In this document: piece by piece, positions 1 to 7,135 of the stretch
How positions within the stretch are numbered: the stretch's first letter is position 1
Layout of the letters: the number at the start of each line of letters is the position of its first letter
Assembly: GCA_021202205.1 (NCBI GenBank)
Contig: JAJQDJ010000053.1
Coordinates: forward strand, 1 to 11,587
Direction: 5' to 3'
DNA length: 11,587 nt
DNA from: Erysipelotrichaceae bacterium
GTDB taxonomy: Bacteria; Bacillota_I; Bacilli_A; Erysipelotrichales; Coprobacillaceae
Notes under the pieces: generated by a model
Told to the model about the DNA's origin: nothing
The model's database searches: none
The model's input: only the letters and a program-made list of their open reading frames with translations
Position numbers and translations under genes: made by a program

Positions 1-9
1 GACTCTTAG

Positions 10-38
10 ATTATACTATATTTACGCACACGGTGCAA
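10..38 (-). promoter_or_regulatory. Candidate outward promoter at the AI-2E gene break
   Basis: On the minus strand TTGCAC and TATAAT are separated by exactly 17 bp. The -10 box is perfect and the -35 box matches at its TTG only. A small inverted repeat (GCAC-CGT-GTGC) overlaps the -35 box. It would drive a gene lying beyond the left edge of the window, and it overlaps the stop codon of the truncated AI-2E gene. Confidence 0.45.
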
Positions 39-663
39 ATGAGGTTTTAAAAAATAAAAAATCTAATATTACAGATTTGATAAAACGATACGTGACCAAC
101 TTTATTCTTTTTAATGCTTGCATATATAAACCCTGTTTTGAAAAAGGGATATGATAGATAAGCATATCTATAAGATGCAAATTATCATAAGATAAATAAA
201 AAGATATACCTAAGGATAAAGCTATGTTACTTAACCAATAAATAACAGATTGACTAATATGACTAATGATGTCCATCAGGTAATCTATTAATTCATATTT
301 TTCTAAGAAATTATAAATACTTTTAATAATGGGATGGATATCATTATAGTGGGATGAAAATATTTCATAGCATATCATACACTGATCTACAATATTGGGC
401 AAAATAAAATAAGCTGTGATAAGTGCTAGTATACTAAATGTGATATAGAGATGAATAACGACTATTTGGCGTTTGATATGTATAGAGAAATAATTAATTA
501 CTGGTTCTAATAAAAAATGAATAAATAAAGCAATAATAATAGGTAATATTAGCTTGAATATATAATAGATGATATCTCCTATATGAAATAAAGTATAGAC
601 ATAATAAATAAGCAATAAACATATACTATAGATAATGATATTTTTAGCTAAATTGATGTTCAT
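22..663 (-). CDS. Truncated AI-2E family transporter (C-terminal part missing)
   Basis: This is a polytopic membrane protein of 213 residues that resembles the N-terminal half to two thirds of AI-2E/PerM-family (PF01594) permeases. Hydrophobic segments lie at about residues 8-26, 31-52, 66-88 and 140-157. The stretch around FLLEP (50-54) and the SFYLSYD segment (154-160) match typical family positions. Family members usually have about 340-370 residues. Here the frame ends right after the segment that should begin the second membrane cluster, with an unrelated tail (TSFAPCA). I chose the start at 663 because AGGTGAT lies 4 nt upstream of it; an in-frame ATG at 690 has no ribosome binding site. 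A promoter-like sequence overlaps the stop codon, which suggests the gene was cut by a rearrangement. The substrate cannot be inferred. A functional short protein is possible but unlikely. Confidence 0.6.
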   Translation of the reverse strand: MNINLAKNIIIYSICLLLIYYVYTLFHIGDIIYYIFKLILPIIIALFIHFLLEPVINYFSIHIKRQIVVIHLYITFSILALITAYFILPNIVDQCMICYEIFSSHYNDIHPIIKSIYNFLEKYELIDYLMDIISHISQSVIYWLSNIALSLGISFYLSYDNLHLIDMLIYHIPFSKQGLYMQALKRIKLVTYRFIKSVILDFLFFKTSFAPCA

Positions 664-707
664 ATTATCACCTATATTAAGTATGTCCATAAAATGACAA
701 ATTACGC

Positions 708-736
708 AAAAAAATGAGGTAGAAATTCTACCTCAT
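708..736 (-). terminator. Rho-independent terminator of the ATPase gene
   Basis: A perfect 10-bp inverted repeat (ATGAGGTAGA / TCTACCTCAT, loop of 3) spans 714-736. On the minus strand it is followed by seven T residues (714-708). It starts 4 nt after the stop codon of the ATPase gene and separates that gene from the AI-2E gene. Confidence 0.85.
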
Positions 737-739
737 TAT

Positions 740-2035
740 TTATATGCAAAATGTTGCATATAATGGAACAATCTTCTTATTGTCATTAAATCCAAAATTC
801 TTTGTTGATATTTTTATAGCATAAGCAGGTTGATATTTTTCGATATATGTACTCAAGCTTTTAGACCTTGTATAATCTGCTGATTTAACTTCTATTGGTA
901 TAAGCTCACCATTACGTTGAATGATAAAGTCTATTTCAGCACCTCTTTTGCTACAATAATAATAAGTTCGATATTCATTAATAGTTAATTGTAAGTTAAC
1001 ATAATTTTCGACCATACCACCTTTAAAATCATTGATATCATCAACCATATATAAAATATCATTAGCTAATAACCCCTTTTTAGCACATAGTAGTCCTAAA
1101 TCAGATATATATATCTTAAAATTATCAATATCTCTGTAATTATCCAAAGGCTTTTTTATAGTTTCAATACGGTATACTTGAGATACAATACCTGATAAGC
1201 ATAACCATTCAATGGCATTTTCAAACTCTGAAGCGCGTGCCCCTTTCTTTATGAGTTTATATTGAAATCTTGTATTCTTCTTGGATAATTGTACTGTAAT
1301 ATTATCGTAAGTTAATCTTGTTTTTTTGATTTCATTAAGATTGTTGTACTTACTCATATCATCCAAGTAATCCATAAGAATAGCATCTTGATTATGGCGA
1401 ACTAAGATATAATCTTTTGTTTCAATAAATTGTTTAACACATTGAGGCATTCCACCAACTACAAGATATTGTCGATACAATTGAAGCGCCCCTTGATGTA
1501 ATGCATAAGGCAATGGTGTATTAGTTTCAAATGAATCCTTAATTTTTTGAGCTAAATCTTCTTCGCCACAAGCTATCATAAATTCCTCCATATCCATTGG
1601 ATATAATGTCTTTCTATCAACTTTACCAACTGGAAATGAAAATGTTGCTCTATTAACTGCGACACCTAATAAGCTTCCTGCAACAATAATATGATAATCA
1701 TTATCCATTTCACAAAAATATTTTAAACTTGTCAAAGCTCTTTCGCATAACTGTACCTCATCAAAAACAATGAGTGTTTTTTTCCTTATAATAGTTGTAC
1801 CTGCAATATGAGATAAAATAGGAATAAGATAATTAGGACTAATATCACCTTCAAATGTTCTATTTAAATCTGGATTTGTTTCAAAATTAAAGTAAGCAAC
1901 ATTTTCATAATGAGTTCTTCCAAACTCTAATATTGAATATGTCTTACCTACCTGTCTAGCACCTTGAAGAATAAGCGGTTTACGATACGGACTATCTTTC
2001 CATGTTTCTAAGTATTTCATAATTTTTCTATACAT
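740..2035 (-). CDS. AAA_14/DUF4143 family ATPase
   Basis: This 431-residue protein has the two-part layout of the AAA_14 plus DUF4143 family. The P-loop is GARQVGKT at residues 25-32, the Walker B IVFDE at 89-93, and a sensor-like strand ending in AGS at 119-121. The C-terminal part carries E367-x-D369 followed by IEVK (E382, K384), an arrangement like the PD-(D/E)xK nuclease core that is common in this domain. Length is normal for the family. GGAGGTGG sits just upstream of the ATG. These ATPases are widespread, often present in many copies per genome and scattered as single genes; their function is largely unknown, with roles in defence or toxin-like systems proposed. Here it is a stand-alone gene with its own terminator. 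No partner gene is visible, and its AT content is like its neighbours'. Confidence 0.9.
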   Translation of the reverse strand: MYRKIMKYLETWKDSPYRKPLILQGARQVGKTYSILEFGRTHYENVAYFNFETNPDLNRTFEGDISPNYLIPILSHIAGTTIIRKKTLIVFDEVQLCERALTSLKYFCEMDNDYHIIVAGSLLGVAVNRATFSFPVGKVDRKTLYPMDMEEFMIACGEEDLAQKIKDSFETNTPLPYALHQGALQLYRQYLVVGGMPQCVKQFIETKDYILVRHNQDAILMDYLDDMSKYNNLNEIKKTRLTYDNITVQLSKKNTRFQYKLIKKGARASEFENAIEWLCLSGIVSQVYRIETIKKPLDNYRDIDNFKIYISDLGLLCAKKGLLANDILYMVDDINDFKGGMVENYVNLQLTINEYRTYYYCSKRGAEIDFIIQRNGELIPIEVKSADYTRSKSLSTYIEKYQPAYAIKISTKNFGFNDNKKIVPLYATFCI

Positions 2036-2040
2036 AAAAC

Positions 2041-2077
2041 CACCTCCAAATACACTTTATCATATATATGTGTATTT
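2041..2077 (-). promoter_or_regulatory. Leader of the ATPase gene with an inverted repeat
   Basis: The ribosome binding site GGAGGTGG (2041-2047) is preceded by an 8-bp perfect inverted repeat AAATACAC / GTGTATTT with a 14-nt AT-rich centre (2048-2077). The repeat overlaps the region where the promoter should lie. On the minus strand TTGAAA begins just upstream, but no well-spaced -10 box is convincing. It could be an operator for autoregulation or a 5' UTR hairpin. Confidence 0.4.
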
Positions 2078-2102
2078 TTCAATGCATATTTTTTTATTTT
2101 TT

Positions 2103-2153
2103 ACATTATTTTACATGTATAATTTATATAACTCGACATTATTTTACATGTAT
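2103..2153. repeat. 18-bp direct repeat between por operon and ATPase gene
   Basis: The 18-mer acattattttacatgtat occurs at 2103-2120 and again at 2136-2153, 33 bp apart (about three helical turns). Each copy contains the palindrome TACATGTA. The two copies lie upstream of the ATPase gene, between it and the por terminator, where they could be binding sites for a regulator. Confidence 0.7.
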
Positions 2154-2155
2154 GT

Positions 2156-2183
2156 AAATAGGCATGTATGTACATGCCTATTT
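2156..2183 (-). terminator. Terminator of the ackA-por operon
   Basis: A perfect 13-bp inverted repeat with a 2-nt centre overlaps the porB stop codon (2178-2180). On the minus strand the T-run after it is weak (TATTT is part of the stem), while the plus strand has five Ts at 2181-2185. It may work as a modest or bidirectional terminator. Confidence 0.6.
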
Positions 2184-3119
2184 TTCACCACAGCGAACTA
2201 ATAATTCATCCCAACGTCTATCCACTTCTGCCTGGAAAGCTTCAATAAGATATTCATTTCCTGGTTTAAACAAGTGTTTGAAACGACCTTGAGTTTTTAA
2301 GAATTCTTCTAATGGTACTTTCTTTTCTGGTTTGTAGTTTAAGATCCATTTTCCATCAATCACTTCAAATAATGGCCAATAACAAGTTTCAACGGCTAAT
2401 TTACAGATATTGATGATTTCTGGTGCATCATATCGCCAACCTCTTGGACATGGTGCCATAATGTTTAAGAAAGCAGGTCCAAGAGTATAGATAGCTTTTT
2501 CTGATTTGTCATATAAATCTTTCATATTGCCGATAAATGTTGTTTGTGCTACATAAGGAATATTATGAGCAGCCATAACAGCAGCTAAATCTTTTCTTGT
2601 TTGTGGTTTACCATTAGATTGACTACCTACTGGGGTTGTTGTTGTATCAGCATACATTGGTGTTGCTGAAGATCTTTGGATACCAGTATTCATATAAGCA
2701 CCGTTATCATAACATACATATACCATGTCATGACCACGTTCCATAGCCCCTGATAATGATTGTAAACCGATATCATAAGTACCACCATCACCACCAAAGG
2801 TAATGAATTTATAATTATCCGTGATTTTACCTTTTTTCTTTAACGCTCTATAAGCAGTTTCAACACCTGATAAAGTAGAACCTGCATTTTCAAAAGCTGT
2901 ATGAATATAACTATCAGTGTAAGAAGTATAAGGATAAGTAAATGAAGAAACTTCCAAACATCCTGTGGCATTACCAATAACTGCCTTATCACCAGGATGT
3001 AATGCTTTTAATACATTTCTAACTGCAATAGGTCCACCACAACCAGCACACATTCTGTGTCCTGGTACAAAACGATCTTCCCTTGCTTGCATTTCTCTAA
3101 AATCAAATTTGTTTTCCAT
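2178..3119 (-). CDS. porB: Pyruvate/2-oxoacid:ferredoxin oxidoreductase, beta subunit
   Basis: This is the thiamine-diphosphate-binding subunit (313 residues) of a four-subunit 2-oxoacid:ferredoxin oxidoreductase, which interconverts a 2-oxoacid plus CoA with acyl-CoA, CO2 and reduced ferredoxin in the cytoplasm. The thiamine-diphosphate/Mg motif is GDGG at 110-113 with DNGAYMNTG at 138-146. Four cysteines (C24, C27, C54, C224) fit the proximal 4Fe-4S cluster ligands of the PorB family. Length is normal. The start is 5 nt after the porA stop, and its AGGGGGT ribosome binding site overlaps the end of porA, indicating translational coupling. It is the last gene of the operon. Pyruvate is the default substrate by overall similarity; a branched-chain oxoacid cannot be excluded from sequence alone. 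Confidence 0.95.
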   Translation of the reverse strand: MENKFDFREMQAREDRFVPGHRMCAGCGGPIAVRNVLKALHPGDKAVIGNATGCLEVSSFTYPYTSYTDSYIHTAFENAGSTLSGVETAYRALKKKGKITDNYKFITFGGDGGTYDIGLQSLSGAMERGHDMVYVCYDNGAYMNTGIQRSSATPMYADTTTTPVGSQSNGKPQTRKDLAAVMAAHNIPYVAQTTFIGNMKDLYDKSEKAIYTLGPAFLNIMAPCPRGWRYDAPEIINICKLAVETCYWPLFEVIDGKWILNYKPEKKVPLEEFLKTQGRFKHLFKPGNEYLIEAFQAEVDRRWDELLVRCGEK

Positions 3120-3124
3120 GCTTC

Positions 3125-4306
3125 TTACCCCCTTAATCCTAAATATGGATATTCATCAAATGGATTTTCACCATTAGCGAGTTGTTCCAACTTATGATAA
3201 ACATCAACCAATTCTTCTACTTTCGTATCTCTACCAGATAAGCCATATAAAATATTGACATTTTCTGCGTAGACTTTATATTTACACAAAGCGGCTCTGA
3301 CATCGGCACCAACTGGTCCACCTTGAGTAGAATAACCTTCAGCTCTATCTAAAATAGCAACTGCTTTACAATTTCTTAAAGCTTCAGCAATCTCTTCTGC
3401 TGGGAATGGTCTAAAGACACGAATCTTTAATAAACCAACTTTCATACCTTGTGCTCTTAATTTATCAATAGCATCTTTGATACCACCACAAATAGACCCA
3501 ATTGCAACCATTGCATAATCAGCATCTTCTAAATCATAAGCTTCAAATAAGCCATATTTTTGACCAGTCACTTCTTCAAATTCTTTAGCCACATCTAAAA
3601 TAACTTGTTTAGCTTTAATCATGCCTTCTGCTTGCGCTCTTTTAGCTTCCATACAATAATTAGATACAGCATAAGGTCCTACTGCCATAGGCTCATTATG
3701 TTTTAATAAGTAGTGTTCTGGCTTGTATTCACCTACAAATTGTTTGATTGGCTCATCATCCCATAATGTAATATTTTGAACAGCATGTGATGTAATGAAA
3801 CCATCTTGACAAATCATGATAGGTAATCTTACATCAGGATGTTCAGCAATTCTATAAGCTTGTAAGAAGTTATCATAAACTTCCTGATTTGTTTCAGCGT
3901 AGATTTGTAACCATCCAGAATCTCTTGCACCCATACTATCACTATGATCAGCATTGATATTTAAAGGTCCTGTTAAAGCTCTATTAACAACTGTCATACA
4001 AATAGGTAATCTAGAAGAAGCTGCAACATATAACACCTCCCACATAAATGCAAGTCCTGCTGAAGAAGTAGCTGTTAAAGTACGTGCTCCTGCAGCTTCT
4101 GAACCCATTGCTGCTGACATAGAGGAATGTTCGCTTTCTACAGGAATGAATTCTGTATCGATTCCCCCATTAGCAATCATTGTAGAAACAAATTGAGGTA
4201 TTTCTGTTGAAGGTGTAATTGGAAAAGCAGGCATAACATCAGGATTAACCTGTCTGATACCATAAGCGACTGCTTCGTTACCACTCATACGTTCTTTTTT
4301 TGCCAT
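3125..4306 (-). CDS. porA: Pyruvate/2-oxoacid:ferredoxin oxidoreductase, alpha subunit
   Basis: This 393-residue alpha subunit combines the pyrimidine-binding TPP domain with the transketolase C-terminal-like domain. The family motif FPITPSTE is at residues 28-35, and the segment with NADHSDSMGARDSGW is the typical central region. I chose the start at 4306 (MAKKERMSG) because GGAGGG lies about 9 nt upstream and the alignment with the family begins there. A longer in-frame reading from 4384 would run back through the end of porD. The start is 1 nt after the porD stop codon, so the two are probably translationally coupled. With PorB, PorD and PorG it forms the complete enzyme. Confidence 0.95.
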   Translation of the reverse strand: MAKKERMSGNEAVAYGIRQVNPDVMPAFPITPSTEIPQFVSTMIANGGIDTEFIPVESEHSSMSAAMGSEAAGARTLTATSSAGLAFMWEVLYVAASSRLPICMTVVNRALTGPLNINADHSDSMGARDSGWLQIYAETNQEVYDNFLQAYRIAEHPDVRLPIMICQDGFITSHAVQNITLWDDEPIKQFVGEYKPEHYLLKHNEPMAVGPYAVSNYCMEAKRAQAEGMIKAKQVILDVAKEFEEVTGQKYGLFEAYDLEDADYAMVAIGSICGGIKDAIDKLRAQGMKVGLLKIRVFRPFPAEEIAEALRNCKAVAILDRAEGYSTQGGPVGADVRAALCKYKVYAENVNILYGLSGRDTKVEELVDVYHKLEQLANGENPFDEYPYLGLRG

Positions 4307-4307
4307 C

Positions 4308-4610
4308 TTAATTTCCCTCCACCATTGTAATTGCACCAAATGGACATGCTGCAGCACAGATGCCACATCCTTTGCAATGATCATAATCTAAAGCGTTTTT
4401 CTTATTGTTGGTTACTGTAATACAGCTATCAGGACAATAAGGTACACATAATAAACAATGAATACATTTATCATAATCAACAACTGGTCTTTGTGTTCTC
4501 CATTCACCAGTTTCAAACAAACGTGATGTTGCAGGTTCATAGATTTGTAAACCTTCAGTTAAATCTTGCCATTTTGTTTGTTCATTAATATCTTTTGCTT
4601 GTAATGCCAT
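4308..4610 (-). CDS. porD: 2-oxoacid:ferredoxin oxidoreductase, delta (ferredoxin-like) subunit
   Basis: This small 100-residue subunit carries two 4Fe-4S clusters that pass electrons from the thiamine site to external ferredoxin. The motifs are C49-x2-C52-x2-C55-x3-C59-P and C79-x2-C82-x2-C85-x3-C89-P, both complete with the closing proline. AAAGGAGGT lies about 9 nt before the ATG. The gene begins 1 nt after the porG stop and ends 1 nt before the porA start. Having it as a separate gene in the order G-D-A-B is the archaeal/Thermotoga-like four-subunit layout, unlike the single-chain pyruvate:ferredoxin oxidoreductase of many clostridia. Confidence 0.95.
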   Translation of the reverse strand: MALQAKDINEQTKWQDLTEGLQIYEPATSRLFETGEWRTQRPVVDYDKCIHCLLCVPYCPDSCITVTNNKKNALDYDHCKGCGICAAACPFGAITMVEGN

Positions 4611-4611
4611 A

Positions 4612-5184
4612 TTAATGTACCTCCTTTAATGCTAATCTTAATGCTTGCATATTTCCTTCTAATACTTCTGGCTTTTTCGCAAATTTGTGTTTTAAAGATC
4701 CTTCCATTTCTTTTAAGAAAGTTTCTTCATCCATAACTCCAGATATTTTCACAATACCTGCCAACATAGGGGTATTAGGGAAATATTTCTTTAATGTCTT
4801 ATGACAAATATCTCTACAATCAATTAAGTGTACTTCACCTTCATAACCATGTAATAAAGGTAAAATCTCTTTTTTAGATTTTGTTGTATTAATCAAAATA
4901 CCACCATCTTTGCTTAAACCTTCTGTTACATTAATAGAATGCAATAAAGTATCATCAACCACAGCCACATAATCAGGTTCATAAATATTTGAATGCACTC
5001 TAATTTCTTTGTCACTAATACGATCATAAGCAGTAATAGGTGCACCCATACGTTCAGGCCCATATTCAGGGAACCCTTGCACATACTTACCTGTATTAAA
5101 AGCAACATCAGCTAATAATAAAGCAGCAGTTTTAGCACCTTGTCCACCACGACCATGCCAGCGAATTTCTGTTAATCCTTCCAT
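4612..5184 (-). CDS. porG: 2-oxoacid:ferredoxin oxidoreductase, gamma subunit
   Basis: This is the gamma subunit (190 residues), which contributes to CoA binding and assembly of the complex. The glycine-rich GRGGQG motif is at residues 11-16, and FPEYGPERMGAP (38-49) is the conserved second motif. Length is normal for a separate gamma chain. AAAGGAGGAG precedes the ATG. It lies 29 nt after ackA with no terminator between, so it is read from the same T-box-controlled transcript. GAP and EYGPERMGA are typical of pyruvate-type gamma chains, although related 2-oxoisovalerate enzymes share them. Confidence 0.94.
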   Translation of the reverse strand: MEGLTEIRWHGRGGQGAKTAALLLADVAFNTGKYVQGFPEYGPERMGAPITAYDRISDKEIRVHSNIYEPDYVAVVDDTLLHSINVTEGLSKDGGILINTTKSKKEILPLLHGYEGEVHLIDCRDICHKTLKKYFPNTPMLAGIVKISGVMDEETFLKEMEGSLKHKFAKKPEVLEGNMQALRLALKEVH

Positions 5185-5213
5185 AACTATTACTCCTCCT
5201 TTGTCTATCCTCT

Positions 5214-6407
5214 TTATAGTTTTAACAATCTCACTGTATCTCTAGCAATCATGACTTCTTCATTTGTTGGAATAATCATAACTTTTATTTTTGATTCGTT
5301 TTTAGAAATCACTCTGTTGCCAGATTCTCTTGTTTTATTCAAATCTTCATCTAAAACAATATCAAATGCTTCCTTAATATCATCAATAATCATTTTTCTT
5401 AAATAGGCTGAATTTTCACCAAGTCCAGCAGTAAATACCAAGGCATCACATCCACCAAGCTCACCATAATATTGTGAAATATATTTGGAAACTCTTCTAG
5501 CATATAAATGACTTGTCAATATAGCACGCTTATCTTCTTGATTATATGCCTCTTCAATATCTCTGGCATCACTCGAAACACCAGATACACCTAACATACC
5601 AGATTTCTTATTATAGATATCTAATACATCATCCTCACTGCAATCTAGCTTATTCATAAGATAAGGCATAACAGATGGATCAACATCACCACTACGTGTT
5701 CCCATCATGACTCCTGCTAAAGGTGTAAAGCCCATAGATGTATCGATACACTTTCCATTCTTTACAGCCGAAATACTTGCACCATTACCCAAATGACAAA
5801 CAATCACTTTAGACGTATCAGGATTACCTAACATTCGAATAGCTTCTAATGATACATATTGATGACTCTGTCCATGAAAACCATATTTTCTTACCTTATA
5901 ATCTGTATAATATTCATAAGGTAAAGCATAAAGATAATTTTCTTCTTTCATTGTTTGATGAAATGCCGTATCAAAAACAAAGACGTTTTCTACATTTGGC
6001 AAGGCTTTCTGAAATGCATGCAAACCAATCAAATTAGCTGGATTATGTAATGGTGCTAATTCATTAAATTGTGTCACTGTTTTCACAACTTCTTCGCTCA
6101 CCACAACACTTTCACTATAAGCTTCACCACCATGCACCATACGATGTCCTATTGCATCAATTTCTTCTAAAGATTCAACAATACCCTCACTAATCAATGC
6201 ATTCAATAATAACTCAACTGCTACCTGATGATCTTTAATTTCTTGATTGACAACCTTCTTTTGGCCACCATATTTAATCGTAAATATGCCTTCATCCAAG
6301 CCAATCTTTTCAACCAATCCTGAAGTAATAACTTCTTCACTAGGCATATCAAACAATTGAAACTTTAATGATGAGCTGCCTGCATTGACTGCTAATACTT
6401 TTGCCAC
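5214..6407 (-). CDS. ackA: Acetate kinase
   Basis: Acetate kinase interconverts acetate plus ATP with acetyl phosphate plus ADP. The 397 residues match the usual family length. Visible family motifs are VNAGSSSLK (7-15), HRMVHGG (88-94, with R89), FDTAFHQTM (145-153, with D146), HLGNGAS (205-211), GTRSGD (236-241) and a C-terminal NEE. The start is a GTG at 6407, where MAKVLAVNAGSSS aligns with the family and AAGGGGGATTAAT precedes it. An in-frame ATG at 6512 would read through the T-box and its terminator, so I rejected it. It is the first gene of the ackA-porGDAB operon, and no phosphotransacetylase gene is in the window. Placing AckA in front of Por links acetyl phosphate to pyruvate metabolism. 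Confidence 0.96.
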   Translation of the reverse strand: MAKVLAVNAGSSSLKFQLFDMPSEEVITSGLVEKIGLDEGIFTIKYGGQKKVVNQEIKDHQVAVELLLNALISEGIVESLEEIDAIGHRMVHGGEAYSESVVVSEEVVKTVTQFNELAPLHNPANLIGLHAFQKALPNVENVFVFDTAFHQTMKEENYLYALPYEYYTDYKVRKYGFHGQSHQYVSLEAIRMLGNPDTSKVIVCHLGNGASISAVKNGKCIDTSMGFTPLAGVMMGTRSGDVDPSVMPYLMNKLDCSEDDVLDIYNKKSGMLGVSGVSSDARDIEEAYNQEDKRAILTSHLYARRVSKYISQYYGELGGCDALVFTAGLGENSAYLRKMIIDDIKEAFDIVLDEDLNKTRESGNRVISKNESKIKVMIIPTNEEVMIARDTVRLLKL

Positions 6408-6428
6408 ATTAATCCCCCTTCTTAATAC

Positions 6429-6460
6429 AAAAAAGTCTCTTATGTATAAACATAAGAGAC
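6429..6460 (-). terminator. T-box attenuator hairpin before ackA
   Basis: An 11-bp perfect stem GTCTCTTATGT / ACATAAGAGAC with a 4-nt loop (6435-6460) is followed by six Ts (6429-6434). Its 5' arm overlaps the CGTCTCTT that would pair with the AAGAG part of the T-box to form the antiterminator. The ackA start lies about 22 nt further on. Confidence 0.92.
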
Positions 6461-6699
6461 GAATCTTTATCATCCGCGGTACCACTCTTTTTTGCACTAC
6501 GTGCACACTCATAGATATCCATCAATATCCTACTCTATAACGGGAGTCCCCGTATTCACTTACTTAATTTCAGTGAATCCGCTCACAGGTGATCCAGATT
6601 TAAAGCGCCTATTGTTTTTCACCAACCAACAACTCTCTGCATGACTTTCTTTAAAATCTCTGTCCTGATCTTCACATTTTCATTCTAGGTTTACCAACA
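6429..6699 (-). ncRNA. T-box riboswitch leader (specifier AUC, tRNA-Ile)
   Basis: The leader upstream of ackA has all the main T-box parts. The T-box sequence AGAGTGGTACCGCGG lies at 6474-6488, followed by the terminator hairpin. Stem I contains AGAGAG and GGTTGGTGAAAA (6618-6638), its usual distal motifs. Arms pair GTGAA with TTCAC, CAGG with CCTG, and AGATTT...AAAG with CTTTAAATCT. The last two pairings enclose a specifier loop whose 3' strand is GGATCA: specifier ATC (6591-6593, Ile) followed by the conserved A. The UGGU in the T-box would pair with ACCA, so with discriminator base A, as in tRNA-Ile. The known function of the family is to let transcription continue when uncharged tRNA binds. 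The ends are approximate. Confidence 0.9.
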
Positions 6700-6705
6700 A
6701 GACAA

Positions 6706-6734
6706 ATTATATATGTTTTTTTAGACAAATGCAA
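6706..6734 (-). promoter_or_regulatory. Promoter of the T-box-ackA-porGDAB operon
   Basis: On the minus strand TTGCAT (6729-6734) and a perfect TATAAT (6706-6711) are separated by 17 bp. The predicted transcription start is near 6697-6700, directly at the start of the T-box leader. This is the best promoter in the window. Confidence 0.85.
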
Positions 6735-6824
6735 CACTTTTATACCACTTTTTTAAAGCATCATTAATTAATTTTTTCACATTACCTATTTTTCTAAAAA
6801 GTTATCGTCGTCAATTTTATATTA

Positions 6825-6853
6825 TTGTTTTCATTGCAATGAAATGTTATACT
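6825..6853 (+). promoter_or_regulatory. Promoter of the HU remnant with overlapping palindrome
   Basis: TTGTTT (6825-6830) and TATACT (6848-6853) are 17 bp apart. A perfect 16-bp palindrome, TTTCATTGCAATGAAA (6829-6844), overlaps the -35 box and fills most of the spacer, as an operator would. It points toward the decayed HU gene. Confidence 0.5.
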
Positions 6854-6878
6854 ACCATATAATTGAGGAAGTGGAAAA

Positions 6879-7135
6879 AGGAATAGAAAAGAACTTATCA
6901 ATGCTATTGCATAAAAAAAGATGCGGAATCCATAGTATATGCTGTATTTGAAACCATGACTGAAGCACTTGTCGCAGGCGACAATGTATTAATTTCTGGA
7001 CTTGATACTTTCAGATATAAAGACAGTCAGCCCCGCCTTGGTGTGAGTCCCCAAACTAAAGAGCATATGACCATTCCTGCTAGTAAGACTGTGTCATTTA
7101 AACCTAGTAATAAATTAAAAGATGCCATGAACTAA
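6879..7135 (+). pseudogene. Decayed HU-family DNA-binding protein gene
   Basis: HU is a small histone-like protein that bends DNA. From 6882 the sequence reads NRKELINAIA, the normal HU start, but the codon before it is AGG rather than ATG. A TAA follows at 6912-6914. The rest, from KDAESIVYAVFETMTEAL to KLKDAMN and stop (6917-7135), continues in another frame. About 16 nt that should encode the link (such as EKTGLSK) are missing. Conserved arm positions are also changed: GFGTF reads GLDTF, RNPQTGE reads VSPQTKE, and only IPASK and FKP remain close to consensus. A GAGGAAGTGG ribosome binding site, a promoter and a strong terminator survive. The nearest intact reading would begin at an internal ATG near 6956 and lack helix 1. 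I am confident that it is HU-derived and broken. Confidence 0.88.

Noticed and set aside
2965..3177. A short plus-strand open frame inside porB/porA.
   Set aside because: It is the mirror of conserved coding sequence, with no ribosome binding site or recognisable protein. The same holds for plus-strand frames at 3954-4196 and 5849-6037, and for minus-strand ones at 4926-5108 and 9863-10060.
4307..4384. A 26-residue extension of PorA starting at 4384.
   Set aside because: It overlaps the cysteine-rich end of porD in another frame, does not resemble the family, and lacks a suitable ribosome binding site.
6408..6512. A 35-residue N-terminal extension of acetate kinase starting at an ATG at 6512.
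   Set aside because: It would translate the T-box and terminator hairpin. Family alignment, length and ribosome binding site all support the GTG at 6407.
6581..6600. Other possible T-box specifiers: GAT (Asp), TCA (Ser), ACC (Thr), GGA (Gly).
   Set aside because: The flanking stems CAGG/CCTG and AGATTT/AAATCT fix the loop, and the conserved A that follows the specifier leaves ATC as the best fit. Covariance analysis has not been done.
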